In this document: positions 24,081 through 32,739 of the stretch, piece by piece | How positions within the stretch are numbered: position 1 is the first letter of the stretch | Layout of the letters: every line of letters begins with the position of its first letter | Source of the DNA: an uncultured Bacilli bacterium | GTDB taxonomy: Bacteria; Bacillota_I; Bacilli_A; RF39; UBA660 | Length of the DNA: 36,605 bases | Assembly: GCA_910576795.1 (NCBI GenBank) | Contig: CAJTIX010000014.1 | Span: 1-36,605, forward strand | Direction: 5' to 3' | Translations under genes and position numbers: made by a program | Notes under the pieces: model-generated | Seen by the model: the letters and a program-made list of their open reading frames with translations, nothing else | Told to the model about the DNA's origin: nothing | Databases searched by the model: none

Positions 24081-25349
24081 ATGGATGATAAATATTTAAC
24101 CGTTACAGCTCTTACACGATATTTAAAATACAAATTTGATAGTGATTCTAATTTAAGAAAAGTATTTCTACGTGGCGAAATATCTAACTTTAAATCTCAT
24201 ACCACAGGACATTTGTATTTTTCAATCAAAGATGAAAATAGTAAAATCAATGCGATTATGTTTCGTACACATGCATCTAAATTGAATTTTATTCCAAACG
24301 AAGGTATGAAAGTACTAGTAACAGGTGCTATTAGTGTTTATGAAGCAACTGGAAATTATCAAATTTATGTAGAAGATTTGATAGAAGATGGAATCGGAAA
24401 TTTATATGTTGCTTTTGAAAAACTAAAAAAGAAACTAGAAATAGAAGGATTATTTGATCCAAAGTACAAAAAAGAAATTCCTAAAATTCCAGAAAAAATA
24501 GGAATCATAACTGCATCTACAGGTGCCGCTGTAAGAGATATCATTTCTACGATTCGAAGAAGATTTCCCATTTGTCAAACGTATTTATTTCCTTGTTTGG
24601 TACAAGGAGATAGTGCAGCAGCTGATATTGTAAAAAAAATCAAACAAGCTAGTACCTACGACTTAGATGTATTGATTGTAGGTCGTGGTGGTGGCGCTTT
24701 TGAGGACTTAAATTGCTTTAATGATGAAGAAGTGGCACGTACCATTTTTGCATCTAAGATTCCGGTAATTAGTGCAGTTGGACATGAAATCGATTATACC
24801 ATTGCGGATTTTGTGTCCGACTTAAGAGCACCAACACCAACAGGAGCAGCTGAACTTGCGGTTCCCAATTTAGTCGACTTGAAACATATCTTAACCCAAT
24901 ATCAAATTCGATTAAATGAAACCATTATGAAAAAAATAAAAATGCAAAAACTATATTTAGAAAGTTTCAAAAGTTCATTTGTAATCAAAAATCCAATGTT
25001 ACTTTTCGAAAATAAAAAACAAAAATTGGATATCACTTATGAAAAACTAGTACATATCATGCAAAAACATATGGTAGAAAAAAGATTGATGCTAAAAGAA
25101 TTACAGAATCACTATATATTAAAAAATCCAAAACAATTATATGAACCTTATCAGAACAAACTGAAAATTAATATAGAAAAATTAGAACTATTAAATCCAC
25201 TTGGTGTATTAAAAAGAGGATATTCTCTTACTTATCATAATGATACTTTATTACATAGTGTCAAAAAAGTCCAAAAAGGAGACTCTATTAAAGTCAAATT
25301 ACAAGATGGAACCATTTATACAAAAATTGAAGAAATTATAGGAGGATAA
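24081..25349 (+). CDS. xseA: Exodeoxyribonuclease VII large subunit
   Basis: XseA (422 aa) is the catalytic subunit that degrades single-stranded DNA from both ends. The N-terminal OB-fold (FLRGEISNFKSHTTGHLYFS), the catalytic region (GIITASTGAAVRDI, GRGGGAFEDLNCFNDEEV, SAVGHEIDYTIADFVSD, RAPTPTGAAEL) and the long coiled-coil arm are all present. The end (NPLGVLKRGYSLTY) carries the usual conserved motif. Its last codons contain the GGAGG site of xseB. Confidence 0.96.
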   Translation: MDDKYLTVTALTRYLKYKFDSDSNLRKVFLRGEISNFKSHTTGHLYFSIKDENSKINAIMFRTHASKLNFIPNEGMKVLVTGAISVYEATGNYQIYVEDLIEDGIGNLYVAFEKLKKKLEIEGLFDPKYKKEIPKIPEKIGIITASTGAAVRDIISTIRRRFPICQTYLFPCLVQGDSAAADIVKKIKQASTYDLDVLIVGRGGGAFEDLNCFNDEEVARTIFASKIPVISAVGHEIDYTIADFVSDLRAPTPTGAAELAVPNLVDLKHILTQYQIRLNETIMKKIKMQKLYLESFKSSFVIKNPMLLFENKKQKLDITYEKLVHIMQKHMVEKRLMLKELQNHYILKNPKQLYEPYQNKLKINIEKLELLNPLGVLKRGYSLTYHNDTLLHSVKKVQKGDSIKVKLQDGTIYTKIEEIIGG

Positions 25350-25350
25350 T

Positions 25351-25575
25351 ATGGAAAAAGAAAAGAAATTTGAAGAAAATTTAAAAGAACTAGAAGAAAT
25401 TATCAATGCATTAGAAACCGGAGAAATTGACTTAGATGAATCTATTTTAAAATACACAACTGCTATGCAATTGGTAAAAGTATGTGATGAAAAACTAAAA
25501 AACGTAGAAGAACAAGTGAGTAAAATGGTTTTAGAAAATGGCGAAATAGAAGATTTTGAACCAATTGACAATTAA
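25351..25575 (+). CDS. xseB: Exodeoxyribonuclease VII small subunit
   Basis: XseB (74 aa) wraps the XseA arm. The family motif FEENLKELEEIINALETGEI, followed by DLDESILKYTTAMQLV, is intact. It begins one base after the xseA stop, with GGAGG (25341-25345) inside xseA, so expression is coupled. Confidence 0.93.
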   Translation: MEKEKKFEENLKELEEIINALETGEIDLDESILKYTTAMQLVKVCDEKLKNVEEQVSKMVLENGEIEDFEPIDN

Positions 25576-25596
25576 TACCTTATTGGGTATTTTTTT
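25574..25596 (+). terminator. Terminator of nusB-xseAB
   Basis: AATACC / GGTATT stem with a six-base loop and T's, overlapping the xseB stop codon. Confidence 0.85.
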
Positions 25597-25599
25597 CAT

Positions 25600-25628
25600 G
25601 TCTAAAAAAAGAGAGAAAATACATAATA
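25600..25628 (+). promoter_or_regulatory. Putative sigma-G/sigma-F type promoter of spoIVB
   Basis: CATAATA (25622-25628) fits the forespore -10 consensus CATnHTA. GTCTA (25600-25604), 17 bases upstream, is a partial match to the -35 box (GHATR). No SigA-type boxes are apparent. SpoIVB is made in the forespore in B. subtilis, so the site fits the gene. Confidence 0.45.
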
Positions 25629-25661
25629 ATAATGTAGTCTGCCAAAGAAGGAGATGTAAAA

Positions 25662-26654
25662 ATGATTTTTAAAAAATTTAAAAAATCAGCAACATTATTA
25701 CTTCTTTCATTATTTATTATGCCATTTCAAGTCTTTGCTTATTCAGAATATTTGATTCCAGGTGGCGAAAACATCGGAATACAAATACATTCGAAAGGTA
25801 TTTTAGTAGTTGGTATCTATGAGGTCAATGGAACGTATCCCGCAAGTGATGCAGGACTCATGATAGGTGACAAAATTACAAAAATCAATGATCAAAATGT
25901 CGAAAACATCAATGATATGATTGCTAAAATCAATGCTTCAGAATCACTTGATTTAAAAGTGACTTATGAAAGAGCAAATAAAACCTTGAATACCACATTA
26001 CACATTATCAAAGAAGAAGATGTATTTAAAACTGGTTTGTATGTAAAAGATAGTGTTACTGGAATTGGTACCTTAAGTTTTATAGATCCTAATACCAAAA
26101 TATTTGGTGCATTGGGACATGAAATTACAGAAAAAAATACAGGAAAAATTTTAGAAGTAAAAGATGGCAAAATTTTTAATGCAGCCGTGACTGGTATTGA
26201 TCGTAGTGAAGAAGGAACTCCAGGTAGCAAAAATGCAAAATTTGATATGACCAGTCAAAATGGTACCATAAAGGAAAACACAGAAAGTGGAATATTTGGT
26301 ACCTTTACAGGCGAAATTCCAAACAAAAAATTATATAAAGTTGCTTCCTTTGAAGACATAAAATTAGGGGAAGCCAAAATATTGACTGTAATTTCTGGAA
26401 ATGAAATTGGAGAATATGATATTCAAATTTTAAAAGTAAATAATAATCAAAATCAAAAAACAAAAAATATTTTATTTGAAATTACAGATCCAAAGTTACT
26501 TGAAAGAACAGGCGGAGTTGTACAAGGAATGAGTGGTTCTACAATTATACAAGGAGATTATATTGTAGGTGCTGTTACGCATGTAGTTGTCGATGCGCCT
26601 AATAAAGGTTACGGAATTTTAGTTGTAAATATGTTGGAAGAAGCAGAAAATTAG
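25662..26654 (+). CDS. spoIVB: SpoIVB serine peptidase (sporulation signalling)
   Basis: SpoIVB (330 aa) is secreted from the forespore and triggers sigma-K processing by cleaving the SpoIVFA inhibitor. An N-terminal signal segment (ATLLLLSLFIMPFQVFA) is followed by a PDZ domain (about 35-125, with DAGLMIGDKITKINDQNV) and an S55 peptidase domain. Catalytic His lies in GALGHEI and Ser in VVQGMSGSTIIQ (about residues 285-295); the family end GAVTHVVVDAPNKGYGI is present. The length is shorter than B. subtilis SpoIVB, mostly N-terminally. ATG 25662 follows GAAGGAGATG. With spoIIGA and sigE it shows that this is a spore former or a recent descendant of one. Confidence 0.93.
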   Translation: MIFKKFKKSATLLLLSLFIMPFQVFAYSEYLIPGGENIGIQIHSKGILVVGIYEVNGTYPASDAGLMIGDKITKINDQNVENINDMIAKINASESLDLKVTYERANKTLNTTLHIIKEEDVFKTGLYVKDSVTGIGTLSFIDPNTKIFGALGHEITEKNTGKILEVKDGKIFNAAVTGIDRSEEGTPGSKNAKFDMTSQNGTIKENTESGIFGTFTGEIPNKKLYKVASFEDIKLGEAKILTVISGNEIGEYDIQILKVNNNQNQKTKNILFEITDPKLLERTGGVVQGMSGSTIIQGDYIVGAVTHVVVDAPNKGYGILVVNMLEEAEN

Positions 26655-26676
26655 AACCAAATTGGCTCTAATTTTT
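26651..26676 (+). terminator. Terminator of spoIVB
   Basis: TTAGA-A-CCAA / TTGG-C-TCTAA stem with one mismatch, followed by T's. Confidence 0.75.
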
Positions 26677-26677
26677 C

Positions 26678-26706
26678 TTGTATATCGTACTATTTTATAC
26701 TATAAT
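26678..26706 (+). promoter_or_regulatory. Promoter of uppS-cdsA-rseP
   Basis: TTGTAT (26678-26683), 17 bases, TATAAT (26701-26706), immediately after the spoIVB terminator. Confidence 0.8.
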
Positions 26707-26731
26707 AGAAATAGAATTGTGAGGTAACAAG

Positions 26732-27463
26732 ATGGAAAACTCTAATCTAGAAGTTCCTACTCATGTAGCAATTATCATGGATGGCAATCGTAGGTGGGCA
26801 AAATCGCGTGGCCTAAATAGTAAAGATGGACATTATGCTGGTATGGAACGTATGAAAAGTTTAAGTGAGTATATTTTTCAAAAAGGTGTCCAGATTTTAA
26901 GCATTTTTGCTTTTTCAACGGAGAACTTTAAGAGAAGTCAGTCAGAAGTAGATTATCTGATGAAATTATTTATTCACGCTTTTCAAAATGAATTTGAGTT
27001 CTATAAAGACAAAAATATTCGCATTGTATTTTCAGGAAGAAAGGAGCCTTTATCCGATAAAGTATGGGCAGCAATGCAAGAAGTGGTAGAAAGTACAAAA
27101 AACAATACAGGTGGAATTTTAAATATATGTTTAAACTATGGAGGGCATGCAGAAATCATAGATGCTTGTAAGAAAATTTATGAAGATGCTGTTCAAAACA
27201 AAATAGATATAAAAGAATTAAATGAAGAAGTATTTACACAATATTTATATCAAAATTTAAAACCAATTGATTTTATGATTCGAACCAGTGGAGAACTACG
27301 TATCAGTAATTTTATGCTTTGGCAACTTTCCTACGCAGAATTCTATTTTACAGATACTTATTTTCCTGATTTTGATGAATCAGAATTTGAAAAAGCAATA
27401 TTAGAATATAACAAAAGAACCCGCAAATTTGGAGGTGAAAGTAATGATACAAAGAACCATTAG
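26732..27463 (+). CDS. uppS: Undecaprenyl diphosphate synthase
   Basis: UppS (243 aa) extends farnesyl diphosphate with eight cis-isoprene units to make the lipid carrier for peptidoglycan. Motifs in order: HVAIIMDGNRRWAK with catalytic Asp, GMERMKSLSEY, FAFSTENFKRS, NYGGHAEI, and RTSGELRISNFMLWQLSYAE, then YFPDF. Start ATG 26732 follows GTGAGGTAAC. It overlaps cdsA by 20 bases. Confidence 0.96.
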   Translation: MENSNLEVPTHVAIIMDGNRRWAKSRGLNSKDGHYAGMERMKSLSEYIFQKGVQILSIFAFSTENFKRSQSEVDYLMKLFIHAFQNEFEFYKDKNIRIVFSGRKEPLSDKVWAAMQEVVESTKNNTGGILNICLNYGGHAEIIDACKKIYEDAVQNKIDIKELNEEVFTQYLYQNLKPIDFMIRTSGELRISNFMLWQLSYAEFYFTDTYFPDFDESEFEKAILEYNKRTRKFGGESNDTKNH

Positions 27464-28244
27464 TGCCATAGTTGCACTTCTCATAATTGTGCCACTTTTT
27501 CTCATTGGAGGAATCTCTTTTACAATCACTATTTACATCTTATCTATTTTAGGATTATGGGAATTTTTACGAATGATGGAAAGCAAAAAAGAATTGCCAA
27601 TTTTTATCAGTTTTATTTCTTATGTTGCTCTTACTTTCTTAGTACTTGGGAATTTGTCTTCCAATACATTACTATTTACTATTGATTATCGTGTGATTGC
27701 AGGTCTATTTTTGGTATTTTTAATTCCTACCGTTTTATATCATGAAGCTGAAATATATAGTATAAAAGATGCCTTTTATTTAATTGGTGGTATTTTCTTC
27801 TTAGGAACAAGTTTTTCCTTCCTAATCGCTTTGCGACACTATCAAATGAATATTTTACTCTATCTGTTTCTCATAACAATGTTTACAGACACATATGCTT
27901 TCATAGTAGGCAGTTTAATTGGAAAGCATAAATTACTATCTTCTATATCACCAAATAAAACTTGGGAAGGAACTATAGGTGGAACCTTATTTGGCGTAGG
28001 GATTGCAGTTATTTTTTATCACACTGTAGTAGATCCTACCTTAGTGCTCTCTATTTTGATTCCTATGACTTTTTTTCTATCCATTTTAGGACAGTTTGGT
28101 GATTTGGTATTTTCCGCAATCAAAAGATATTATGGAAAAAAAGATTTTTCAAATATTATGCCAGGACATGGTGGTATTCTGGATCGTATGGATAGTATGA
28201 TATTTGTAGTACTTGGATTTATTTTCTTTCATTCCATATTATAG
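27444..28244 (+). CDS. cdsA: Phosphatidate cytidylyltransferase
   Basis: CdsA (266 aa) makes CDP-diacylglycerol, the precursor of phosphatidylglycerol and related lipids. It has about seven or eight membrane segments. The family signature is near the C-terminus (SAIKRYYGKKDFSNIMPGHG, then GILDRMDS), with SPNKTWEGTIGG before it. ATG 27444 follows GGAGGTG (27431-27437) inside uppS, so the two are coupled; an upstream TTG at 27429 precedes that site. dxr, which often follows cdsA, is absent here. Confidence 0.95.
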   Translation: MIQRTISAIVALLIIVPLFLIGGISFTITIYILSILGLWEFLRMMESKKELPIFISFISYVALTFLVLGNLSSNTLLFTIDYRVIAGLFLVFLIPTVLYHEAEIYSIKDAFYLIGGIFFLGTSFSFLIALRHYQMNILLYLFLITMFTDTYAFIVGSLIGKHKLLSSISPNKTWEGTIGGTLFGVGIAVIFYHTVVDPTLVLSILIPMTFFLSILGQFGDLVFSAIKRYYGKKDFSNIMPGHGGILDRMDSMIFVVLGFIFFHSIL

Positions 28245-28257
28245 AAAAGAGGCAATT

Positions 28258-29298
28258 ATGACACTCATTTATTTTATTTTAGTTTTAAGTATTACCATAT
28301 TGATTCATGAATTGGGTCATTTCCTATTTGCTAAAAAAGCAGGAATTTATGTATATGAATTTTCATTAGGAATGGGGCCTAGAATTTTCCATTTTAAACG
28401 AAAAAATGATGAAACTGTTTATGCGATTCGCTTGTTTCCAATTGGGGGATTTGTAAGCATGGCAGGAGAGGATATAGAATCTGATGATGCAGTCCCAGCC
28501 GAAAAACAAATGTGTAACAAACCTTGGTTTCAAAGATTTATGACCATATCAGCAGGGGTACTATTTAACTTCATTCTTGCGATTGTTCTTTTGTTTATCG
28601 TCGCACTCATTCATGGGACACCTGAAACCAAACCATATATTGATACACTGGATTCTGCTTATCCTATTGCAAATACACAAATTACTTCCGGGGACTTAAT
28701 TACAGAAATCAATGGAAAAAAGATACGTTCGATGGATCGATTGTTGCTAGAACTGCAAATCCATACAGGAGAAACACTTGCAATTACAGTCAAACATGAA
28801 AATGGAGAAATAGAAACAGTATCTGTCAATCCAGTTTTAACAGAAGAAGATGGTGTCAAAGGATATCGTTATGGATTTACATTAAAAAATGAAACCAAAA
28901 CAGGAATCTTACCAGCTATCCAATATGCATTTGTGAAAACAGGTAGTTTAATGGAACAAATGGGTATGATTGTTGGTTATTTACTGACAGGAAAACTGAG
29001 TCTTGATAATTTAGCGGGACCTATTGGAATCTTTCAAATTGTTGGGGATACTGCAAAAGCAGGTTTTATCAATTTACTATATTTAATTGCTTATTTATGT
29101 ATCAATGTTGGATTTATCAATTTTATTCCACTACCTGCATTTGATGGAGGAAGACTTCTCTTTTTAATCATAGAAAAAATAAAAGGAAGTCGCATCAGTC
29201 CAAAAGTGGAAAATACAATTCATAGTATTGGTTTTCTATTGCTTATGATTTTGATGGTTTTTATCACATACCATGATATCATTCGCTTATTTCATTAA
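28258..29298 (+). CDS. rseP: Site-2 membrane metalloprotease RseP/RasP
   Basis: A 346-aa intramembrane zinc protease that cleaves membrane-bound regulators such as anti-sigma factors and remnant signal peptides. H-E-L-G-H is in the first membrane segment (ILIHELGHFLFAKK), the PDZ domain lies at about 130-200, and the third zinc ligand is in the last part (NFIPLPAFDGGRLLF, Asp). ATG 28258 follows AGAGGCAA, 13 bases after cdsA; earlier in-frame codons lie inside cdsA. It is last in the uppS-cdsA-rseP group, apart from the small gene that follows. Confidence 0.94.
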   Translation: MTLIYFILVLSITILIHELGHFLFAKKAGIYVYEFSLGMGPRIFHFKRKNDETVYAIRLFPIGGFVSMAGEDIESDDAVPAEKQMCNKPWFQRFMTISAGVLFNFILAIVLLFIVALIHGTPETKPYIDTLDSAYPIANTQITSGDLITEINGKKIRSMDRLLLELQIHTGETLAITVKHENGEIETVSVNPVLTEEDGVKGYRYGFTLKNETKTGILPAIQYAFVKTGSLMEQMGMIVGYLLTGKLSLDNLAGPIGIFQIVGDTAKAGFINLLYLIAYLCINVGFINFIPLPAFDGGRLLFLIIEKIKGSRISPKVENTIHSIGFLLLMILMVFITYHDIIRLFH

Positions 29299-29309
29299 AG
29301 GGGTGTTTC

Positions 29310-29654
29310 ATGCAAGGGCAAATAGAAGAAGTACTTGTATGTTGTAAACATTATGACACAATATTAAATTTTTCATATCCAAAACATGATTATATTACTC
29401 AAAAACTGATATCTTCTTATCAAGAGTATTTATTTCAGATAGATCAAATCGATCAAAAAACAATACATATGATGAAGCAACTAGATCAAGTCATGTATGT
29501 ATATGTGACTTCCTCTCATTTTTATCGCTTTGTACAAAACTATTATATCAAAGATACCAGTATTTCTTTTGGTGATACTACAGATATCATAGCTTTATAT
29601 CATGACTATATTAAGGATGAAATCGGATCAACAAAGACAACGAAATGGATTTAG
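29310..29654 (+). CDS. Small uncharacterised protein after rseP
   Basis: A 114-aa soluble protein with no motif I recognise. It is rich in Tyr, Ile and Gln, predicted helical (LISSYQEYLFQIDQIDQK), and ends in a short basic tail encoded within the terminator. AAAGGGGTG precedes the ATG, 11 bases after rseP. It is probably cotranscribed with uppS-cdsA-rseP. Confidence 0.7.
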   Translation: MQGQIEEVLVCCKHYDTILNFSYPKHDYITQKLISSYQEYLFQIDQIDQKTIHMMKQLDQVMYVYVTSSHFYRFVQNYYIKDTSISFGDTTDIIALYHDYIKDEIGSTKTTKWI

Positions 29655-29668
29655 TTTCGTTTTTTTTT
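29639..29668 (+). terminator. Terminator of the uppS-rseP operon
   Basis: AACGAAA / TTTCGTT stem, loop containing the TAG stop codon, then a long T run. Confidence 0.85.
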
Positions 29669-29725
29669 GTTTAGAAGAAGGAAATAGACTTTTTATTTAC
29701 TATATTAATATTGAGGAGGTGAATT

Positions 29726-30421
29726 ATGAATCAAAAAATCAAAAGATATCTTTATCATTACAGAAAAGAAATTGGAATAGGAGTTGTTTGTTTTTCTATT
29801 TGTTTTCTTTTCTTAATCTTGTTGCTACCAAAGTCAAAAGCAAGTAGTGGGAAACCAGAAGAGCCTTTGATAATAGAGCCTATTATTGAGACAACAGAAT
29901 CGATACAAGAGGAGAGTGTTATTCGAGTAGATATCAAAGGAGCAGTTGTATCGCCAGGTGTTTATGAAATGAGACAAGGTTCAAGGGTAAATGATGTTAT
30001 TTATCAAGCTGGTGGTGTTTTAGAAAATGCGGATTTATCGCGTATCAATTTAAGTAAGCATGTAGTAGATGAAATGGTAATTATTGTATATACCAAAGAG
30101 GAAATTGCTGCATTACAAACCAATCAAACAAAAATTGAATATGTTTATATAGAACCAGATTGTACTTGTCCAGACAATGTCAATGATGCTTGTATTATGC
30201 AAAAACCAACGGATGCAAATTCATCTGTTTCTGATAAGATTTCTTTGAATGTAGCAACTCAAGAAGAATTAGAAACATTACCAGGAATTGGCGAATCTAA
30301 AGCAAAAATAATCATAGAATATCGCGAAAAAAAGCCCTTTGAAACAATTGATGAATTAAAGGAAATTAAAGGAATCGGAGAAAAAATATTTGAAAAAATC
30401 AAAGATAATATTACGATATAG
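29726..30421 (+). CDS. comEA: Competence protein ComEA
   Basis: ComEA (231 aa) is the membrane-anchored receptor for incoming double-stranded DNA. One membrane segment lies near residues 17-35, then an SLBB-type domain (VDIKGAVVSPGVYEM, VNDVIYQAGGVLENADLSRI) and a C-terminal pair of helix-hairpin-helix motifs (ATQEELETLPGIGESKAKII, FETIDELKEIKGIGEKI). A short C-x-C-rich insert (PDCTCPDNVNDAC) lies between the domains. Start ATG 29726 follows GAGGAGGTG. I do not see a clear promoter in the gap. Confidence 0.94.
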   Translation: MNQKIKRYLYHYRKEIGIGVVCFSICFLFLILLLPKSKASSGKPEEPLIIEPIIETTESIQEESVIRVDIKGAVVSPGVYEMRQGSRVNDVIYQAGGVLENADLSRINLSKHVVDEMVIIVYTKEEIAALQTNQTKIEYVYIEPDCTCPDNVNDACIMQKPTDANSSVSDKISLNVATQEELETLPGIGESKAKIIIEYREKKPFETIDELKEIKGIGEKIFEKIKDNITI

Positions 30422-32486
30422 TTTTCTATTATTCTTTGTTGGTGCTCTTTTATTTGTCCGAGTACAAAAGCTTCACAGTCATTATGATATAAAAGAAACG
30501 GAAGTGGAAGGGATTCTATGGTCTTATCAAATAGACGGAAATCAACTCAAAGCAGAGATCAAAGCAAAAGAACTGATTTTGATACAATACTATTTTCAAA
30601 CTGAGCAAGAAAAAATAGATTTTGAACAACAATATCACTTAGGAGATACACTAAAATTAATAGGTACTTTCAAACGACCTACTAGCAATCGTAATTTTCA
30701 TTTATTTGATTATCAAAATTATTTAAAATCGAAAAAGATATTCTGGATATTAAATGCCAGTCAAATCAATCATATCAAACATACAAAAAATCCATTATTT
30801 ATTTGGAAAGGTGAGCTATATAGACAAATCAATAAAAGAGAAAATGCAGCTTATTTTAAGTATCTACTATTGGGTGATTCAAGTGAAATAGATACTAATT
30901 TCAAAGACAACGCACAATTTCTTGGAATCAGTCATCTATTTGCGATTTCAGGTATGCACGTTCATCTATTGGTAGGAATGCTTTTATGGATAATCCAAAA
31001 AATAATGCATAAAAAATCGGTACAAGGTGTCATTCTCTTTTGTTTTCTCATCTTCTATTGTTTCCTTACCAATTTTTCTCCATCGGTTGTAAGAGCAAGT
31101 AGTTTCTTTCTGTTATTATGGTTGAAAAAACAGAAAAAGTGGAGAATTTCTTCTCTTTTTCTTTTAGGAACTATTTTTATAGGAATGCTTTTCTATAATC
31201 CTTATTATATTTATCATTTGGGATTTTTATTGAGTTTTTTGGTTAGTTTTGCGTTATTATATTATAGTCGATTTCAAAAAAAACAGAGTTACTTCAAACA
31301 ACTATTTCAAACTTCTTGGATTTCTTTTTGGATAGGTCTTCCTATACTCATACGCAATTTTTTTCGTGTCAATTTTCTAACTCCTATTTGGAATTTATTT
31401 TTTGTTCCATTTGTATCACTTTTATTATTTCCCGCCTGCTGTATCTGTCTGCTGTGTCCTTTTTTAAATACCATTTTGGATTGTCTTTTTTGGATTTTAA
31501 ATAGATGTATGGAAATTGGAAATCAAATTACACTATTTGAATTTTCATTTGCTTATATATCATTGCCGATATTATTTTGTTACTATATGATAATCGGATA
31601 TGCATTATCTTTCTTTTTCAAAAGAAATTATAAGTCTTTTTTTCTATTGTTTATCATACTATTTCTTCATTATCATATTGGAATATGGAGAATGTATTCG
31701 ACTTTAACAATGTTAGATGTTGGACAAGGAGATTCTATCTTAATTCAGTTTCCACATAATCAAGGCAATATATTAATCGATACGGGAGGAACCATATCTT
31801 ATTCTAAAGAAAAATGGAAACAGAAGAAAAAAGAGTATTCCATAGGGGAGTCAATTACCATTCCTTATTTGCGTTCCGTTGGAATTCATGGTTTGGATTA
31901 TTTGATTTTAACTCATGGTGATATCGATCATATAGGAGAGGCAATAAATTTAATTGATAATTTTAAGGTCCAAAATGTGATTTTTAATAATGATGATTAT
32001 AATGGACTAGAAACTGAATTGATTCAGGTATTAGAAAAGAAAAAGATCAATTATTATAAAGGATTAAAAGAATTAAAAATAGGCGATAATAAATTATCCT
32101 TTTTAAATACAAAAGAATATGGAAATGAAAATGATAATTCTAATGTAATTTGTTTGAATATAAATCATTATAAATTTCTATTTATGGGAGATGCTGGCGT
32201 AAATAAAGAGAAGGATATAATAGAAAAATATAAATTAACTGATATAGACTTCTTAAAAGTAGGACATCATGGATCAAATACATCTTCAGGCCAATATTTT
32301 ATAAGTAATATCGCTCCTAAAAATTGTCTTATTTCAGTAGGTAAGAACAATAGGTATGGGCATCCAAAAGAAAGTGTAATGGATATATTAGATGATTATT
32401 GTGATATTTATAGAACTGATTTAAAAGGAAGTATACAAATACTAATAAATCAAAATAGCTACAAAATTAGAACTTATAGTCCATAA
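30390..32486 (+). CDS. comEC: DNA uptake channel ComEC
   Basis: ComEC (698 aa) carries single-stranded DNA across the membrane and probably degrades the other strand. It has N-terminal membrane segments and an OB-like region. The Competence domain follows (YLLLGDSSEID, HLFAISGMHVHLLVG, then several membrane helices), and after it a C-terminal metallo-beta-lactamase domain (LDVGQGDSILIQFP, LTHGDIDHIGEA at about 507-514, FLKVGHHGSNTSS). The MBL metal motif H-x-D-x-D-H is intact. The start is TTG 30390 after GGAG (30377-30380), overlapping comEA by 32 bases. comEB is not in between. Confidence 0.93.
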   Translation: MKKSKIILRYSFLLFFVGALLFVRVQKLHSHYDIKETEVEGILWSYQIDGNQLKAEIKAKELILIQYYFQTEQEKIDFEQQYHLGDTLKLIGTFKRPTSNRNFHLFDYQNYLKSKKIFWILNASQINHIKHTKNPLFIWKGELYRQINKRENAAYFKYLLLGDSSEIDTNFKDNAQFLGISHLFAISGMHVHLLVGMLLWIIQKIMHKKSVQGVILFCFLIFYCFLTNFSPSVVRASSFFLLLWLKKQKKWRISSLFLLGTIFIGMLFYNPYYIYHLGFLLSFLVSFALLYYSRFQKKQSYFKQLFQTSWISFWIGLPILIRNFFRVNFLTPIWNLFFVPFVSLLLFPACCICLLCPFLNTILDCLFWILNRCMEIGNQITLFEFSFAYISLPILFCYYMIIGYALSFFFKRNYKSFFLLFIILFLHYHIGIWRMYSTLTMLDVGQGDSILIQFPHNQGNILIDTGGTISYSKEKWKQKKKEYSIGESITIPYLRSVGIHGLDYLILTHGDIDHIGEAINLIDNFKVQNVIFNNDDYNGLETELIQVLEKKKINYYKGLKELKIGDNKLSFLNTKEYGNENDNSNVICLNINHYKFLFMGDAGVNKEKDIIEKYKLTDIDFLKVGHHGSNTSSGQYFISNIAPKNCLISVGKNNRYGHPKESVMDILDDYCDIYRTDLKGSIQILINQNSYKIRTYSP

Positions 32487-32513
32487 TGAGTATAAATAGA
32501 TTATTATAATGTG

Positions 32514-32669
32514 ATGAAAAACAAAAAATTAACCAGAATAATTGTGTATACAAAATTCCATGAGTCGAATATATTATGGATAGGGGATACAATTGAATTT
32601 ACTTTTGAAAAGAATATCACTATAAAACATGTTATTTGGCTCGCTAATCGCAAGTTAGCGTTTATATAG
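32514..32669 (+). CDS. Possible small ORF or decayed gene remnant
   Basis: A 51-codon frame from ATG 32514 to TAG 32669, with a protein-like composition (IGDTIEFTFEKNITIKHVIW). It has no ribosome binding site, and a TATAAT (32505-32510) lies three bases before the ATG. It may be a remnant of a longer gene. The CGCTAA / TTAGCG hairpin (32642-32660) falls inside it, which argues against it being functional. Confidence 0.2.
   Translation: MKNKKLTRIIVYTKFHESNILWIGDTIEFTFEKNITIKHVIWLANRKLAFI
32642..32660 (+). terminator. Hairpin after comEC
   Basis: CGCTAA / TTAGCG stem with a seven-base loop, followed by TTTAT only; a weak terminator ahead of the stronger one at 32673. Confidence 0.4.
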
Positions 32670-32672
32670 ATC

Positions 32673-32695
32673 AAGGAACAATTCTGTTCCTTTTT
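32673..32695 (+). terminator. Terminator before rfbC-rfbD
   Basis: AAGGAACA / TGTTCCTT stem with an ATTC loop and T's. Confidence 0.85.
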
Positions 32696-32706
32696 AAATG
32701 GATATA

Positions 32707-32715
32707 TGTTATAAT
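32707..32715 (+). promoter_or_regulatory. Extended -10 promoter of rfbC-rfbD
   Basis: TGTTATAAT (TG-T-TATAAT), just after the terminator; the -35 position falls in the terminator arm and is poor. Confidence 0.55.
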
Positions 32716-32739
32716 ATAGCTACTAAGGGAGGTTTTGCT

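Noticed and set aside
32514..32669. A functional 51-codon gene after comEC
   Set aside because: No ribosome binding site, a hairpin within the frame, and a -10-like box three bases before the ATG. It is listed only at low confidence.
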